Below are positions 1-7,954 of a stretch of DNA of 35,669 bases, in pieces. Both the position numbers and the translations under genes were made by a program. This DNA is from an uncultured Bacteroidales bacterium (lineage in GTDB: Bacteria; Bacteroidota; Bacteroidia; Bacteroidales; UBA932). The stretch's first letter is position 1; each line of letters starts with the position of its first letter. The stretch covers positions 1-35,669 of the forward strand of contig CAKUSF010000007.1 of NCBI GenBank assembly GCA_934678915.1. The letters run 5' to 3'. The notes beneath the pieces were generated by a model, which was not told where the DNA came from, made no database searches, and worked only from the letters and a program-made list of their open reading frames with translations.

Positions 1-1155
1 GAGAAGGTTCTCCGCGCGAAGATCGATATGGCCTCCCCGAATATGATGTTCCGTGACCCTATTCTTTACAGGATCAAGCACGCTTCGCACCACCGCACGG
101 GCGACAAATGGTGCATCTACCCGATGTACGACTTCACCCACGGCCAGTGCGACTCCATAGAGCACATCACTCATTCGATCTGCACCCTTGAGTTCGATGT
201 CCACAGACCTCTTTACGATTGGTTCATCAAGACCCTTGAAATCTGGCCGAGCCATCAGTACGAGTTCGCAAGACTGAACCTGACATATACCCTGATGAGC
301 AAGAGGAAGCTCCTTGAACTCGTCCAGAAAGGTCTTGTCTCAGGTTGGGACGATCCTCGTATGCCAACACTCTGCGGAGTAAGGCGTCGCGGCTACACGG
401 CTGAGGCACTTAAGATGTTCTGCGAGAAGATCGGAGTCTCAAAGCGCGACCAGATGATGGACATTCAGCTTCTGGAATGGTGCGTGCGTCAGGACCTCAA
501 CGCAAGGGCCAATAGGTACATGGTCGTACAGAAACCGTTGAAGGTTACACTTACAAATTGGGAGCCTGGCAAGGTCGAGTGGTTTGACTGTCCTCTCAAT
601 CCGGCAGAGCCAGAGGGAGCGACCCGCAAGGTTCCGTTCACCGGAGAGTTCTACATCGAGCGTGACGACTTCATGGAGGACGCCCCGAAGAAGTTCTTCC
701 GCCTCAAGCCGGACGGAGAGGTGCGCCTCAAGTACACCTACATCATCAAGTGCGAGGAGGTCATCAAGGACGCTTACGGCAATGTTGTCGAGCTGAAATG
801 CTCCTACGACCCGACCACAAAGCCTGGAGGCGGCGAGTGGAGATCTGTCAAAGGCACCATCCACTGGGTTTCAACTGAATATGCCAAAGAGATCGAGATC
901 CGCAACTACGACCGTCTCTTCGTCAAGGAGGACATGAACAACATCCCGGAGGATAAGGACTACAAGGATTTCCTCAACCCCGAATCCCTGACAATCGCGG
1001 CAGGCTACGCCGAGCCGGCTCTTCTGGATGACAAATCCGGCATCGCCGTGCAGTTCGAGCGCACCGGCTACTATTACAAGGATCCGGACAGCACAGCCGA
1101 CAAGGTCATATTCAATAAGACTACTGCCTTGAAGGATTCCTACAAGCCCGAATAG
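1..1155 (+). CDS. glnS: Glutaminyl-tRNA synthetase, 3' part (5' end outside window)
   Basis: Attaches glutamine to tRNA-Gln in the cytoplasm; class I aminoacyl-tRNA synthetase. The frame is open from base 1, so the N-terminal part, including the HIGH-motif region, lies upstream of the window. Visible family marks are the segment ending HRTGDKWCIYPMYDF, the tract DSIEHITHSICTLEF, and the KMSKS-equivalent LMSKRKL. These are followed by DDPRMPTL and RRRGY, then the C-terminal anticodon-binding beta-barrels, and the gene stops at TAG. About 384 residues are present; full-length bacterial enzymes have roughly 550-580. An internal ATG at 28 is not the true start, because conserved catalytic-domain sequence begins before and around it. 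The next gene starts 12 bases downstream on the same strand, so the two may be co-transcribed. The identification is secure. Confidence 0.97.
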   Translation, partial: EKVLRAKIDMASPNMMFRDPILYRIKHASHHRTGDKWCIYPMYDFTHGQCDSIEHITHSICTLEFDVHRPLYDWFIKTLEIWPSHQYEFARLNLTYTLMSKRKLLELVQKGLVSGWDDPRMPTLCGVRRRGYTAEALKMFCEKIGVSKRDQMMDIQLLEWCVRQDLNARANRYMVVQKPLKVTLTNWEPGKVEWFDCPLNPAEPEGATRKVPFTGEFYIERDDFMEDAPKKFFRLKPDGEVRLKYTYIIKCEEVIKDAYGNVVELKCSYDPTTKPGGGEWRSVKGTIHWVSTEYAKEIEIRNYDRLFVKEDMNNIPEDKDYKDFLNPESLTIAAGYAEPALLDDKSGIAVQFERTGYYYKDPDSTADKVIFNKTTALKDSYKPE

Positions 1156-1167
1156 CAGAGGAAGGTT

Positions 1168-2376
1168 ATGCACCTGCCCCTTTTCATAGCACGACGGTAC
1201 TTGTTCGCGAAGAAGTCACACAATGTGATCAACATCATCTCCGCGATCAGTGCCGTCGGCATGGCTATAGGGACAGCCGCCCTGATCATCATCCTTTCAA
1301 TCTATAACGGATTTGACGAACTGGTTAAATCCACTCTCAGCAATGTCGAGCCGGACATTCTCATAACGCCCGCCAAAGGCAAGGTATTCATCCCTGAAGG
1401 TGAGGCCTTCGAGCGGGTCAAGAGGAATCCTCTTGTCGGGGAATATGATCTCATACTTCAAGAGAATGTGTTCGTGGACTATGACGGACATCAAGGGATA
1501 GCCAAAGCCAAAGGTGTTGACAGCACTTTCGAGGCAAACTCCACTTTAGCCGAGCACATCACCAATGGAATGTTCTCCCTGCACAAAGGGCAGTTGCCGC
1601 AGATGGTGGTCGGAGCCGGTTTGGCCTACAAGATGGGCATGAATCCAGCATTCCTTGCGTCAGCCGAATTGTTTTTTCCGATAAGAGACAGAAACTTTTC
1701 GCTAGCTAACCCTGCGGCATCAATCGAATCTGTGCGGATGCGCCCGGCAGGAATATTCTCAGTCAACCAACAGATTGACAATGACTTAATGATTCTTCCT
1801 ATTGAGCAGATGAGGCGATTGCTTGGCTACGAGGATGAAGTCTCAGGAGTCGAGATTAGGCTGGTTGAGGGAGCGACATCAAAGGATCTCAGAGCCACAA
1901 TCAAGAATATTCAGAAAGAGTTAGGTCCTGACTTCAAGGTTTCAGACCGTTTCCGCCAGAACCCGTCTCTCTACAAGATGATGCGCTACGAGAAAGCTGC
2001 CATCTACATCATTCTGATATTCGTGATAATCATCATCGCCCTGAACATCTTCGGCAGCATCACGATGCTCATCATCGAGAAGAAAGATGACATCGAGACT
2101 TTCCGCAGTCTCGGTGCCACAGACAAGATGCTCCGACGAACGTTCACCCTTGAAGGTTGGTTAATCTCCCTTCTCGGCCTTGCTGCCGGCCTTGTCATCG
2201 GCATAGGCTTCTCCCTAGCCCAGCAGCACTTCGGCTTCATCAAGATGCCCGGCAGTTTCCTAGTTAACGCCTACCCCGTCATTCTCCAATGGCAGGACGT
2301 CCTAGCCACCATCACCGGAGTCGCCCTCATCGGCTACATCATCGCCCTCTTCCCCGTCCATCGTAACATCCGGTAA
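1168..2376 (+). CDS. LolC/LolE-family lipoprotein-release ABC transporter permease
   Basis: Inner-membrane permease subunit of the FtsX-like/LolCE type; in this family the complex extracts lipoproteins from the inner membrane for transfer towards the outer membrane. The 402-residue length is typical. The N-terminus carries the family hallmark (FIARRYLFAKKS, then a hydrophobic segment at about residues 20-46 with SAVGMAIGTAALII). A large periplasmic domain follows, and three more membrane segments lie near residues 275-300, 325-350 and 375-395. EKKDDIETFRSLGAT, after the second membrane segment, is the FtsX-type cytoplasmic loop that contacts the ATPase. A purine-rich RBS (AGAGGAAGG) sits 2-10 bases before ATG 1168. 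No ATPase partner (LolD) is adjacent. It is convergent with the AraC gene, with 28 bases between the stops. LolC cannot be told from LolE by sequence alone. Confidence 0.88.
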   Translation: MHLPLFIARRYLFAKKSHNVINIISAISAVGMAIGTAALIIILSIYNGFDELVKSTLSNVEPDILITPAKGKVFIPEGEAFERVKRNPLVGEYDLILQENVFVDYDGHQGIAKAKGVDSTFEANSTLAEHITNGMFSLHKGQLPQMVVGAGLAYKMGMNPAFLASAELFFPIRDRNFSLANPAASIESVRMRPAGIFSVNQQIDNDLMILPIEQMRRLLGYEDEVSGVEIRLVEGATSKDLRATIKNIQKELGPDFKVSDRFRQNPSLYKMMRYEKAAIYIILIFVIIIIALNIFGSITMLIIEKKDDIETFRSLGATDKMLRRTFTLEGWLISLLGLAAGLVIGIGFSLAQQHFGFIKMPGSFLVNAYPVILQWQDVLATITGVALIGYIIALFPVHRNIR

Positions 2377-2404
2377 GAAGTCAAGTCTGCATTCAAGAAA
2401 AACA

Positions 2405-3322
2405 TCAGACTAGCACGTGTTTCTTGCGGTATAGTTCACGGAAGTCTTTCGGAGAACGTCCTTTATATTTCTTAAACTGCCGGTTGAAGTTGGAGATATT
2501 TTTGAAACCGGTAGAGAAACAGATTTCCGATATGGTCTTGTTCGTGTCAATCAGCTCACGGCAAGCCTTGGAGATGCGCAGGTCTATGATATAATTGGAA
2601 ATGTTCTTCCCGGTACCTGCCTTGAAGAAACGTGAAAAGGCGGATTCCGACATGCAGGCAATCTCAGAGACATCCTTCAGGGTAATCGTCCGGGCGTAGT
2701 TACGCTCAATGTAGTCGCAGACTTGTGTGATTCTCTTGGACGTGCCTTTCTGTTCGACCCTCTCAACGGACTTGCCGGAAAGGACTTCCATCTCTGGATC
2801 AAGGGAAAGCTCATACAGCAGATTCATGAACGTTGTCATCATGTAGAAGCCTTTGGTCTCGTTCGCAAGGGAATGAAGCAAGGAGCGCACCTTCAGGATT
2901 GTGGAGACGGAAAACGAAAGTCCGTTCCGTCCCTGCTCCAGCATCCGCTTGACGCTTCTGAACTGGATCTTGTTCAGTAGAGAGCCGCCCAGAGTCTCCC
3001 CTGCGAACTGAATCGTGATCTCGTTGACCATACTGCCAGGCTTCATGTTGCCATTTAGCCAGCCATGCGGCAGGCTCGTGTCGGAGATGAGGACAAGTTC
3101 ATAGTCAGTGATCTCACGCATCGAGTCACCAACCACACGAAAAGCACCGGAAGCACCCTCCACGTAATTCAGCTCAAAGACATCATGAGTATGGACGGGG
3201 AAGTCAAAGCACTCCTTCCTTCTTGCTATCACATACAGACAGTTTTCCTCTGTCAACGGGGTCACTTCCTTGTGGACTGAAGTTATCAGCAGCTGATAGT
3301 CATGATGTGTTTCCTGTATCAT
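2405..3322 (-). CDS. AraC-family transcriptional regulator with N-terminal cupin-like sensor domain
   Basis: DNA-binding regulator of about 305 residues. The N-terminal half has the AraC cupin-type pattern (FPVHTHDVFELNYVEGASG), likely the ligand-sensing barrel. The C-terminal ~100 residues form a double helix-turn-helix domain: TLKDVSEIACMSESAFSRFFK is the first HTH, and TISEICFSTGFKNISNFNRQFKKYKGRSPKDF is the second HTH with the classic C-terminal signature. The frame extends to an ATG at 3349. That ATG lies inside the stem of the upstream terminator, and its next codons read through the terminator T-tract, so I prefer ATG 3322 (MIQETHH). The gene lies directly downstream of the PUL in the same orientation but beyond that terminator. 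It is the only transcription factor in the window, hence the best local candidate regulator of the PUL (inference). No hybrid two-component or SusR-type protein is present. Confidence 0.9.
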   Translation of the reverse strand: MIQETHHDYQLLITSVHKEVTPLTEENCLYVIARRKECFDFPVHTHDVFELNYVEGASGAFRVVGDSMREITDYELVLISDTSLPHGWLNGNMKPGSMVNEITIQFAGETLGGSLLNKIQFRSVKRMLEQGRNGLSFSVSTILKVRSLLHSLANETKGFYMMTTFMNLLYELSLDPEMEVLSGKSVERVEQKGTSKRITQVCDYIERNYARTITLKDVSEIACMSESAFSRFFKAGTGKNISNYIIDLRISKACRELIDTNKTISEICFSTGFKNISNFNRQFKKYKGRSPKDFRELYRKKHVLV

Positions 3323-3333
3323 ATTCCATGAAC

Positions 3334-3384
3334 AAAAAAAAAGAGTCATCTTCCCTTTCTGCGTTCACAGAATGGAAGATGACT
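3334..3384 (-). terminator. Intrinsic terminator of the PUL operon
   Basis: Read on the minus strand, AGTCATCTTCC (3384-3374) pairs perfectly with GGAAGATGACT (3354-3344), an 11-bp stem. Inside it an inner stem TTCTG/CAGAA closes a six-base loop. One C follows the stem, then nine T residues (3342-3334). It starts 17 bases after the stop codon of the last PUL gene. The T-tract and one stem arm overlap the longest possible reading frame of the AraC gene, which argues against that longer start and separates the PUL transcript from the regulator, apart from any read-through. Confidence 0.9.
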
Positions 3385-3400
3385 GCAATTTACATAAATA

Positions 3401-5350
3401 TTATTCTTTTTCAAAAATCATCACATAGTCGCGAGGGCCGTTGACAAACCTGTCGATGTCGGTCCAACGGGACGATGATGGAGTCTCCATATCATCTGTG
3501 CCAATCTCGAAATCGAAGCCGAACATACCATCAGGGATGTCGAGGGTCTTGCCGTGAATGAAAGTATGAGTGCCTGGAGCGAGGAATTTAGCCTTGACTC
3601 CATTGCTGAATGTAATCAAGAATGTGTCGAGGTCAAGTGTAAATTCATATTCACCATGAGGGAGCAGGCCGTAGAACTTAGAAAGATCCTCCGTGCCATT
3701 CCACTTATAGTTCCAGAACGCACCGTCTGCACCACACCAGTAGTTTGTCGTGCCTTTGATTGTGGTACTGGTCCTTTCATTGACATTGATCACCAATCCA
3801 TTGTCAGATTCATTCCAGATTGAGTCATCCCAATTCCAACTCTTGTCAATAGGACTGATGAACGCTGGATCATCACCTGTCCCTCCAAGAACCCAGATGC
3901 CGTACGGTGAACTGTTGCCGCCACGTACATTCCACGAGCCTGGGAATGAATCGAAATCAAACTTCTGATCAGGTTCCAGAGGGGCGACATATTCAAAATC
4001 ATCGTCCACGGTGCAAGATGCCTCCGGTGTGTGGAATGTCGTCTCCATCGGGGTGAGTTCGATGAGAACGATCCTTGGACGGCAGGCGATGGCATTATAT
4101 TCATTGTACATGTTGTTCCAGTCATCGTGACCACCACTGATTGTGAACTTTATGGCCGTATTCTTCACATAAACCTCATGACCATATTCAGAGAGGACAC
4201 ATTTGCCAGCGGGCACAATCTGCCCTGTGGTAACCTTTCCATCAGAGCTGGTAAAGGTGATCAAGCCTGAGGCGTCCACTGAATATGCAGCCTTATGACG
4301 CGGAATCAACTCATAAAAATCCTTAAGGTCTATGTCCTTGCCGTTGGTCGGGTTGTGTGCTCCAGAATATACCATCCACCAGTTTCTGCCGTCCTCACCG
4401 GCCCAATTGACAAACTCTCCGTTGTGACGCAGTTCTAAATAATTGTCTTTAATGGCCGAGATACCTCTACCATCCTCGTTGTTAAAGAACTCCTCCTTCT
4501 CAAGAAGATCATACAATTTGCCACCGCCATATTCAGGGCCGGTTCCGCCATAGACCCAGACATTCGACACCTTGTAGGTCGGCACGTCTTCGACAATCTG
4601 ACCCAACGACAGTGTAGCCCCTGCGCCAAGATCCAAATTCTCGGTGGAAAAATGTGATATGACAGTCTTGCCATCGGACAAGGTCAGCGAACAGTCTCCG
4701 ATTTGTCCAGCCGCCAGGGTGAAGTAATAAGTTCCACCTTTCTGAAAATCTCCGCTAAGGGAAACTTCGGTTGAAGTTGCGGTCACGACAGGAGTGTCTC
4801 CGGAAAATTCAATATTGATGTCTCCTACCACGGGTGCGGATGTCTCAAGTGTAACCTTTTTCACTCCGTCCATTTCCACCACAAAGCCAAGACGTCCTGT
4901 GAGATTGTTGAAGTACAGAACCGAGGATGAGGACTTCGCCACGCGAGGGGCAAGGCTTTCACTGATGGTCTGTGCTGAAGGTATGGAGGATGTCACTGTC
5001 GTTCCATCGATTCTGACACTCTCAGAATAAGGATAATAGGCCACAAATCCGGTGGAGCCGTCGGTGACATTCATCGAGTACCTGCCGATCTGGCCTTCAG
5101 AAGTGTTTTTCGAGACCTCGCTCTTGGTGCCATCGTTGATAAGAATCTCATCACCCGAAGTCCACGTCTGCGAAGTGCCATCAGCGAGATCCTCGATTGT
5201 GGCCGAGAATGTGACATCGCCTGAGAATTTGAACTCTTCTTCCTTGGCGGGTTCAGTGTTCTTTGATGGTTCAACGTCCGGAATCTCCGTCAGATCGCCA
5301 CAAGCAGCGAGAAAGAACGCCATAAAAAGCGTAATTTTGATTGTCTTCAT
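3401..5350 (-). CDS. Large surface lipoprotein with two copies of a glycan-binding-like module
   Basis: Last gene of the PUL, 649 residues from ATG 5350. A second in-frame ATG at 5356 is equally possible; the longer frame is rejected because it would run through the upstream esterase gene. A lipoprotein signal ends LAAC (Cys17), followed by an acidic stretch typical of surface-exported Bacteroidota lipoproteins. Residues ~40-255 are beta-rich and resemble the N-terminal part of fimbrillin-like proteins (WTSGDEILI, GFVAYYPYS, LTGRLGFVV). Two related modules follow: ~261-435 (VWVYGGTGP, DFYELIPRH, GLITFTSSDGK) and ~482-649 (GIWVLGGTGD, DKSWNWDDS, KFYGLLPHG, FLITFSNGVK, APGTHTF). A third copy is in the lipoprotein at 26661-27710. 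No catalytic motif is seen. The likely role is binding polysaccharide at the surface; the binding function is inferred from position, lipidation and aromatic-rich module. Confidence 0.8.
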   Translation of the reverse strand: MKTIKITLFMAFFLAACGDLTEIPDVEPSKNTEPAKEEEFKFSGDVTFSATIEDLADGTSQTWTSGDEILINDGTKSEVSKNTSEGQIGRYSMNVTDGSTGFVAYYPYSESVRIDGTTVTSSIPSAQTISESLAPRVAKSSSSVLYFNNLTGRLGFVVEMDGVKKVTLETSAPVVGDINIEFSGDTPVVTATSTEVSLSGDFQKGGTYYFTLAAGQIGDCSLTLSDGKTVISHFSTENLDLGAGATLSLGQIVEDVPTYKVSNVWVYGGTGPEYGGGKLYDLLEKEEFFNNEDGRGISAIKDNYLELRHNGEFVNWAGEDGRNWWMVYSGAHNPTNGKDIDLKDFYELIPRHKAAYSVDASGLITFTSSDGKVTTGQIVPAGKCVLSEYGHEVYVKNTAIKFTISGGHDDWNNMYNEYNAIACRPRIVLIELTPMETTFHTPEASCTVDDDFEYVAPLEPDQKFDFDSFPGSWNVRGGNSSPYGIWVLGGTGDDPAFISPIDKSWNWDDSIWNESDNGLVINVNERTSTTIKGTTNYWCGADGAFWNYKWNGTEDLSKFYGLLPHGEYEFTLDLDTFLITFSNGVKAKFLAPGTHTFIHGKTLDIPDGMFGFDFEIGTDDMETPSSSRWTDIDRFVNGPRDYVMIFEKE

Positions 5351-5363
5351 ATTCATTTCTATT

Positions 5364-6491
5364 CTATTGTCTAAAAATCTGTTGTACAAATAGAGCCAAC
5401 TGCTCTCTCCAGAACTGCCATTGGTGCCCATAGGCAGAACTGTCGAACGTGTGGTTGATGCCGCGCTCGGTAAGGTCTGCGTCAAAAGCCTGATGACCTT
5501 TCCAACGGGTGTCTAAAGTTCCGCAAGAGATCCACAGCAGGTTCAAAGCATCATTGATTCTTACAGGATCCGGGTCGATGCCGTACTTGGCGTAGTCGAA
5601 CGGCTCGCTCAGAAGGCCTGAGGAAAATTCCCCGATGGCAGAGAACTTGTCCAGGTTTCTCAGACCGATCACGAAAGACTGGCCTCCTCCCATGGACAGC
5701 CCAGCGATGGCCCTATGCTGACGGTCCTTCTTCACACGGAAGCGAGACTCGACAAGAGGAATGACATCCGAAAGAAGTTCCGTCTCAAGCGCACGCATCC
5801 CTTCAGGTGAGCTGCCTCCGGCCCAGGAACCATCAGTGAGACCGTTCGTCATCACGACTATCATCGGTGCCACCTTACCGGCAGCGATGAGGTTGTCCAT
5901 TATGGCGTCGGCATTGGCGCTCCTGACCCAACTACTCTCGTCATCCCCTCCACCGTGGCGAAGGTACAGGACAGGGAATTTCTTGTGCTTATTCAGATAA
6001 TATGCCTTCGGGACATAGACCCATATCCGGCGGTATTTGTTCAAAGAAGAGGACATGTAACTGATGATATCCACCTGACTGCCTGTCAAAACACGCTGAT
6101 CAACACGAGGCTCGGAGCCTGTCACCTCAACCGTGTTCGCGTAGAGTTCAGTGCCGAATTTCACGGACGGGTTCTTCATGTCCAGAACCACATTGCCATC
6201 CACGACGAATTTATATTCATAGACCCCTGGTTTCACACCTGTGACGGTGGTCTCCCATATTCCGTCCTGCCCACGTTTCATGTTCTGTTTCAGGATGTTC
6301 CACTCATCAAAGAGGAGAGTCACCTTCTTTGCCTCCGGAGCTTTGAGACGGAACGTGATGGAGCCGTTCTCCACCAAAGGATAGGTCTTTCCCGCTGGCT
6401 CCCACCAGCCTTTGGTGGAGAAATTATTCTGCGCGCTGAGCGACACGGCCAGCAACAATGAGGCCAACGCAATGATTACCAATCTCTTCAT
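5364..6491 (-). CDS. Secreted CE1-like carbohydrate esterase with N-terminal CBM48/E-set-like domain
   Basis: Alpha/beta-hydrolase of the esterase D/CE1 type, 375 residues from ATG 6491; a signal peptide ends SLSAQ at residue 21. Residues ~25-125 form an E-set/CBM48-like beta domain (SITFRLKAPEAKKVTLLFD, GVYEYKFVVDG). The hydrolase domain follows, with the PVLYLRHGGG oxyanion segment, nucleophile Ser266 in GLSMGGG, probable acid Asp327 (CGTLDTRW) and His356 in YGHQWQFWR. The family removes acetyl or feruloyl groups from plant polysaccharides; beside mannan enzymes, deacetylation of acetylated glucomannan is the likely role (inference). It starts one base after the GH30 stop, implying translational coupling. 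The frame extends to 6554 inside the GH30 gene, but only ATG 6491 is followed directly by a signal peptide. The acyl specificity cannot be read from the sequence. Confidence 0.85.
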   Translation of the reverse strand: MKRLVIIALASLLLAVSLSAQNNFSTKGWWEPAGKTYPLVENGSITFRLKAPEAKKVTLLFDEWNILKQNMKRGQDGIWETTVTGVKPGVYEYKFVVDGNVVLDMKNPSVKFGTELYANTVEVTGSEPRVDQRVLTGSQVDIISYMSSSLNKYRRIWVYVPKAYYLNKHKKFPVLYLRHGGGDDESSWVRSANADAIMDNLIAAGKVAPMIVVMTNGLTDGSWAGGSSPEGMRALETELLSDVIPLVESRFRVKKDRQHRAIAGLSMGGGQSFVIGLRNLDKFSAIGEFSSGLLSEPFDYAKYGIDPDPVRINDALNLLWISCGTLDTRWKGHQAFDADLTERGINHTFDSSAYGHQWQFWREQLALFVQQIFRQ

Positions 6492-6492
6492 A

Positions 6493-7953
6493 TCATTTCC
6501 AAATATAAGTTCCGACAGCACCACTCTCCAGCGTGAAAGGAGCGTACCTGCCATTGTATTGAATATTAAAGGTTACCGCTGCTGATGTGGTGTTGGACAC
6601 AATCAGCACAAGCCTTCCGTCCGGGGTGCTGTAGGCAACATTAGGAAGCACGTTGGAACGGTCGTAGTGATTCACACGGATGACACCCGGATGCTGCTCG
6701 TCCTCAGACAACATCATGGCAGGATCTTCGGGTGCGGTGGATGCGATTCTTAGCGAGCCGGACGGCACGAAGGCCGAAGCGTGGGCTATGGTGTAATAGG
6801 CGATGTTTCTGGAGACCTTGTCACCATCGATCGTGATCGCTCCGTGGCAGAACGGACAGCCGCCATTACCGGTATGAGGGCCGGCTTCAGGATCAGCGGC
6901 AAGGTTCCACAGGATTACGTTGCGGCTCCAGTTGCGTGGGACATCAATCAGCATGCGTTTGACATTCGGGGCGATGTTCCTTGAGACAGAGCCGCTTCTG
7001 TCCACTATCATCTGCTCCGTGAAATAAATGTCCTTGTCTGGACGGGCCGAATGCACCTGCGACATTGCTGAGACATCTCCCATGTAGTGATGGAATGCCA
7101 CTCCTGAGGCATACCCCGCGGCTTCAGGATCAGACAGAATGGTCAACGGATAGTCTGGACGGTCACAGTTGTGATCAAACAGGATTATCTTTGTCTTGAC
7201 TCCATTGGAAGCGAACTGCGGACCCAGATAATCGCGGATGAACTCTGTCTGGTCCTGTGGATCCCATGGCATACTCGGTGTGTTGCGGTTGTTCAGAGGC
7301 TCATTCTGAATGGTAAGGGCGTCAATGCGGATTCCGTGCTTCGCCATTTCCTGAATATATCTGACAAAGTAGCGGGAATACACATCGTAGCAGTCCCTGC
7401 TGAGTTTCGGTCCGCGGACATCATATTCCTCCTTCATCCAGGCCGGAGCGGACCAAGGCGAGGCCATTATCCTGATGTCAGGGTTTATCTCCAGAATCTC
7501 TTTCATGACCGGAACGACATCGTTCAGGTCATTCGCAAGCGAAAAATGCTTGAGGGTAAAGTCAGTCTTGCCCTCCGGCATGTCATCGTAGGAAAAGACG
7601 GCCCCGTTCATGTCGGAAGCGCCCACTGTCAGACGGATGTAACTTATTCCCAAGGAATCTCTGGAAAAAAGCTCGTTCAGGATGTTTTTTCTCGCCTCCG
7701 GTGTCATCTTCATAAGAAGCTCGGCACTGCCACCGGTAAGGGCGAAGCCAAAGCCTTCCATACTCTGATAGGTCTGCCTTGAGTCCACCACTATAGGAGC
7801 CCTTCGTCCTTCCGGCTTGGCTTGGAACTCCGTTGGCCGGTCTTTCTCAAGAAGCATCTTACCGTCCGCAGTCGTTATCCACGACTCGACGGTCTGAGCG
7901 CGACTCAAAAATGCCATCAAGACTAAAGACAATGAAATAAAGATTTTCCTCAT
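6493..7953 (-). CDS. GH30-family glycoside hydrolase, secreted
   Basis: A (beta/alpha)8 retaining hydrolase of family GH30, 486 residues, with a signal peptide ending SRAQ (residue 20). Family marks are MEGFGFALTGGSAELL, ISYIRLTVGASD, ASPWSAPAWMK, the acid/base Glu218 in TIQNEPLN, VAFHHYMGD and the nucleophile Glu313 in YFTEQM. A C-terminal beta domain closes the protein (NHYDRSNVLPNVAYS, LVLIVSNTT). GH30 enzymes include beta-1,6-glucanases, glucosylceramidase-like beta-glucosidases and xylanases; the overall look is of the glucosylceramidase/beta-1,6-glucanase branch, but I cannot assign a subfamily. With no lipobox it is probably periplasmic or secreted. It lies one base after the beta-mannosidase-like GH2 and one base before the esterase. 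GH30 is not a standard mannan enzyme, so its substrate in this locus is open. Confidence 0.88.
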   Translation of the reverse strand: MRKIFISLSLVLMAFLSRAQTVESWITTADGKMLLEKDRPTEFQAKPEGRRAPIVVDSRQTYQSMEGFGFALTGGSAELLMKMTPEARKNILNELFSRDSLGISYIRLTVGASDMNGAVFSYDDMPEGKTDFTLKHFSLANDLNDVVPVMKEILEINPDIRIMASPWSAPAWMKEEYDVRGPKLSRDCYDVYSRYFVRYIQEMAKHGIRIDALTIQNEPLNNRNTPSMPWDPQDQTEFIRDYLGPQFASNGVKTKIILFDHNCDRPDYPLTILSDPEAAGYASGVAFHHYMGDVSAMSQVHSARPDKDIYFTEQMIVDRSGSVSRNIAPNVKRMLIDVPRNWSRNVILWNLAADPEAGPHTGNGGCPFCHGAITIDGDKVSRNIAYYTIAHASAFVPSGSLRIASTAPEDPAMMLSEDEQHPGVIRVNHYDRSNVLPNVAYSTPDGRLVLIVSNTTSAAVTFNIQYNGRYAPFTLESGAVGTYIWK

Positions 7954-7954
7954 A

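Noticed and set aside
3334..3342. Run of nine A (T on the minus strand) near the AraC start as a phase-variation switch
   Set aside because: The run directly follows a perfect hairpin, so it is the T-tract of a terminator and probably not coding.
5357..5485. Extended N-terminus of the last PUL lipoprotein (start at 5485)
   Set aside because: The extra 43 residues overlap the esterase 3' end in another frame, and the lipoprotein signal begins at 5356/5350.
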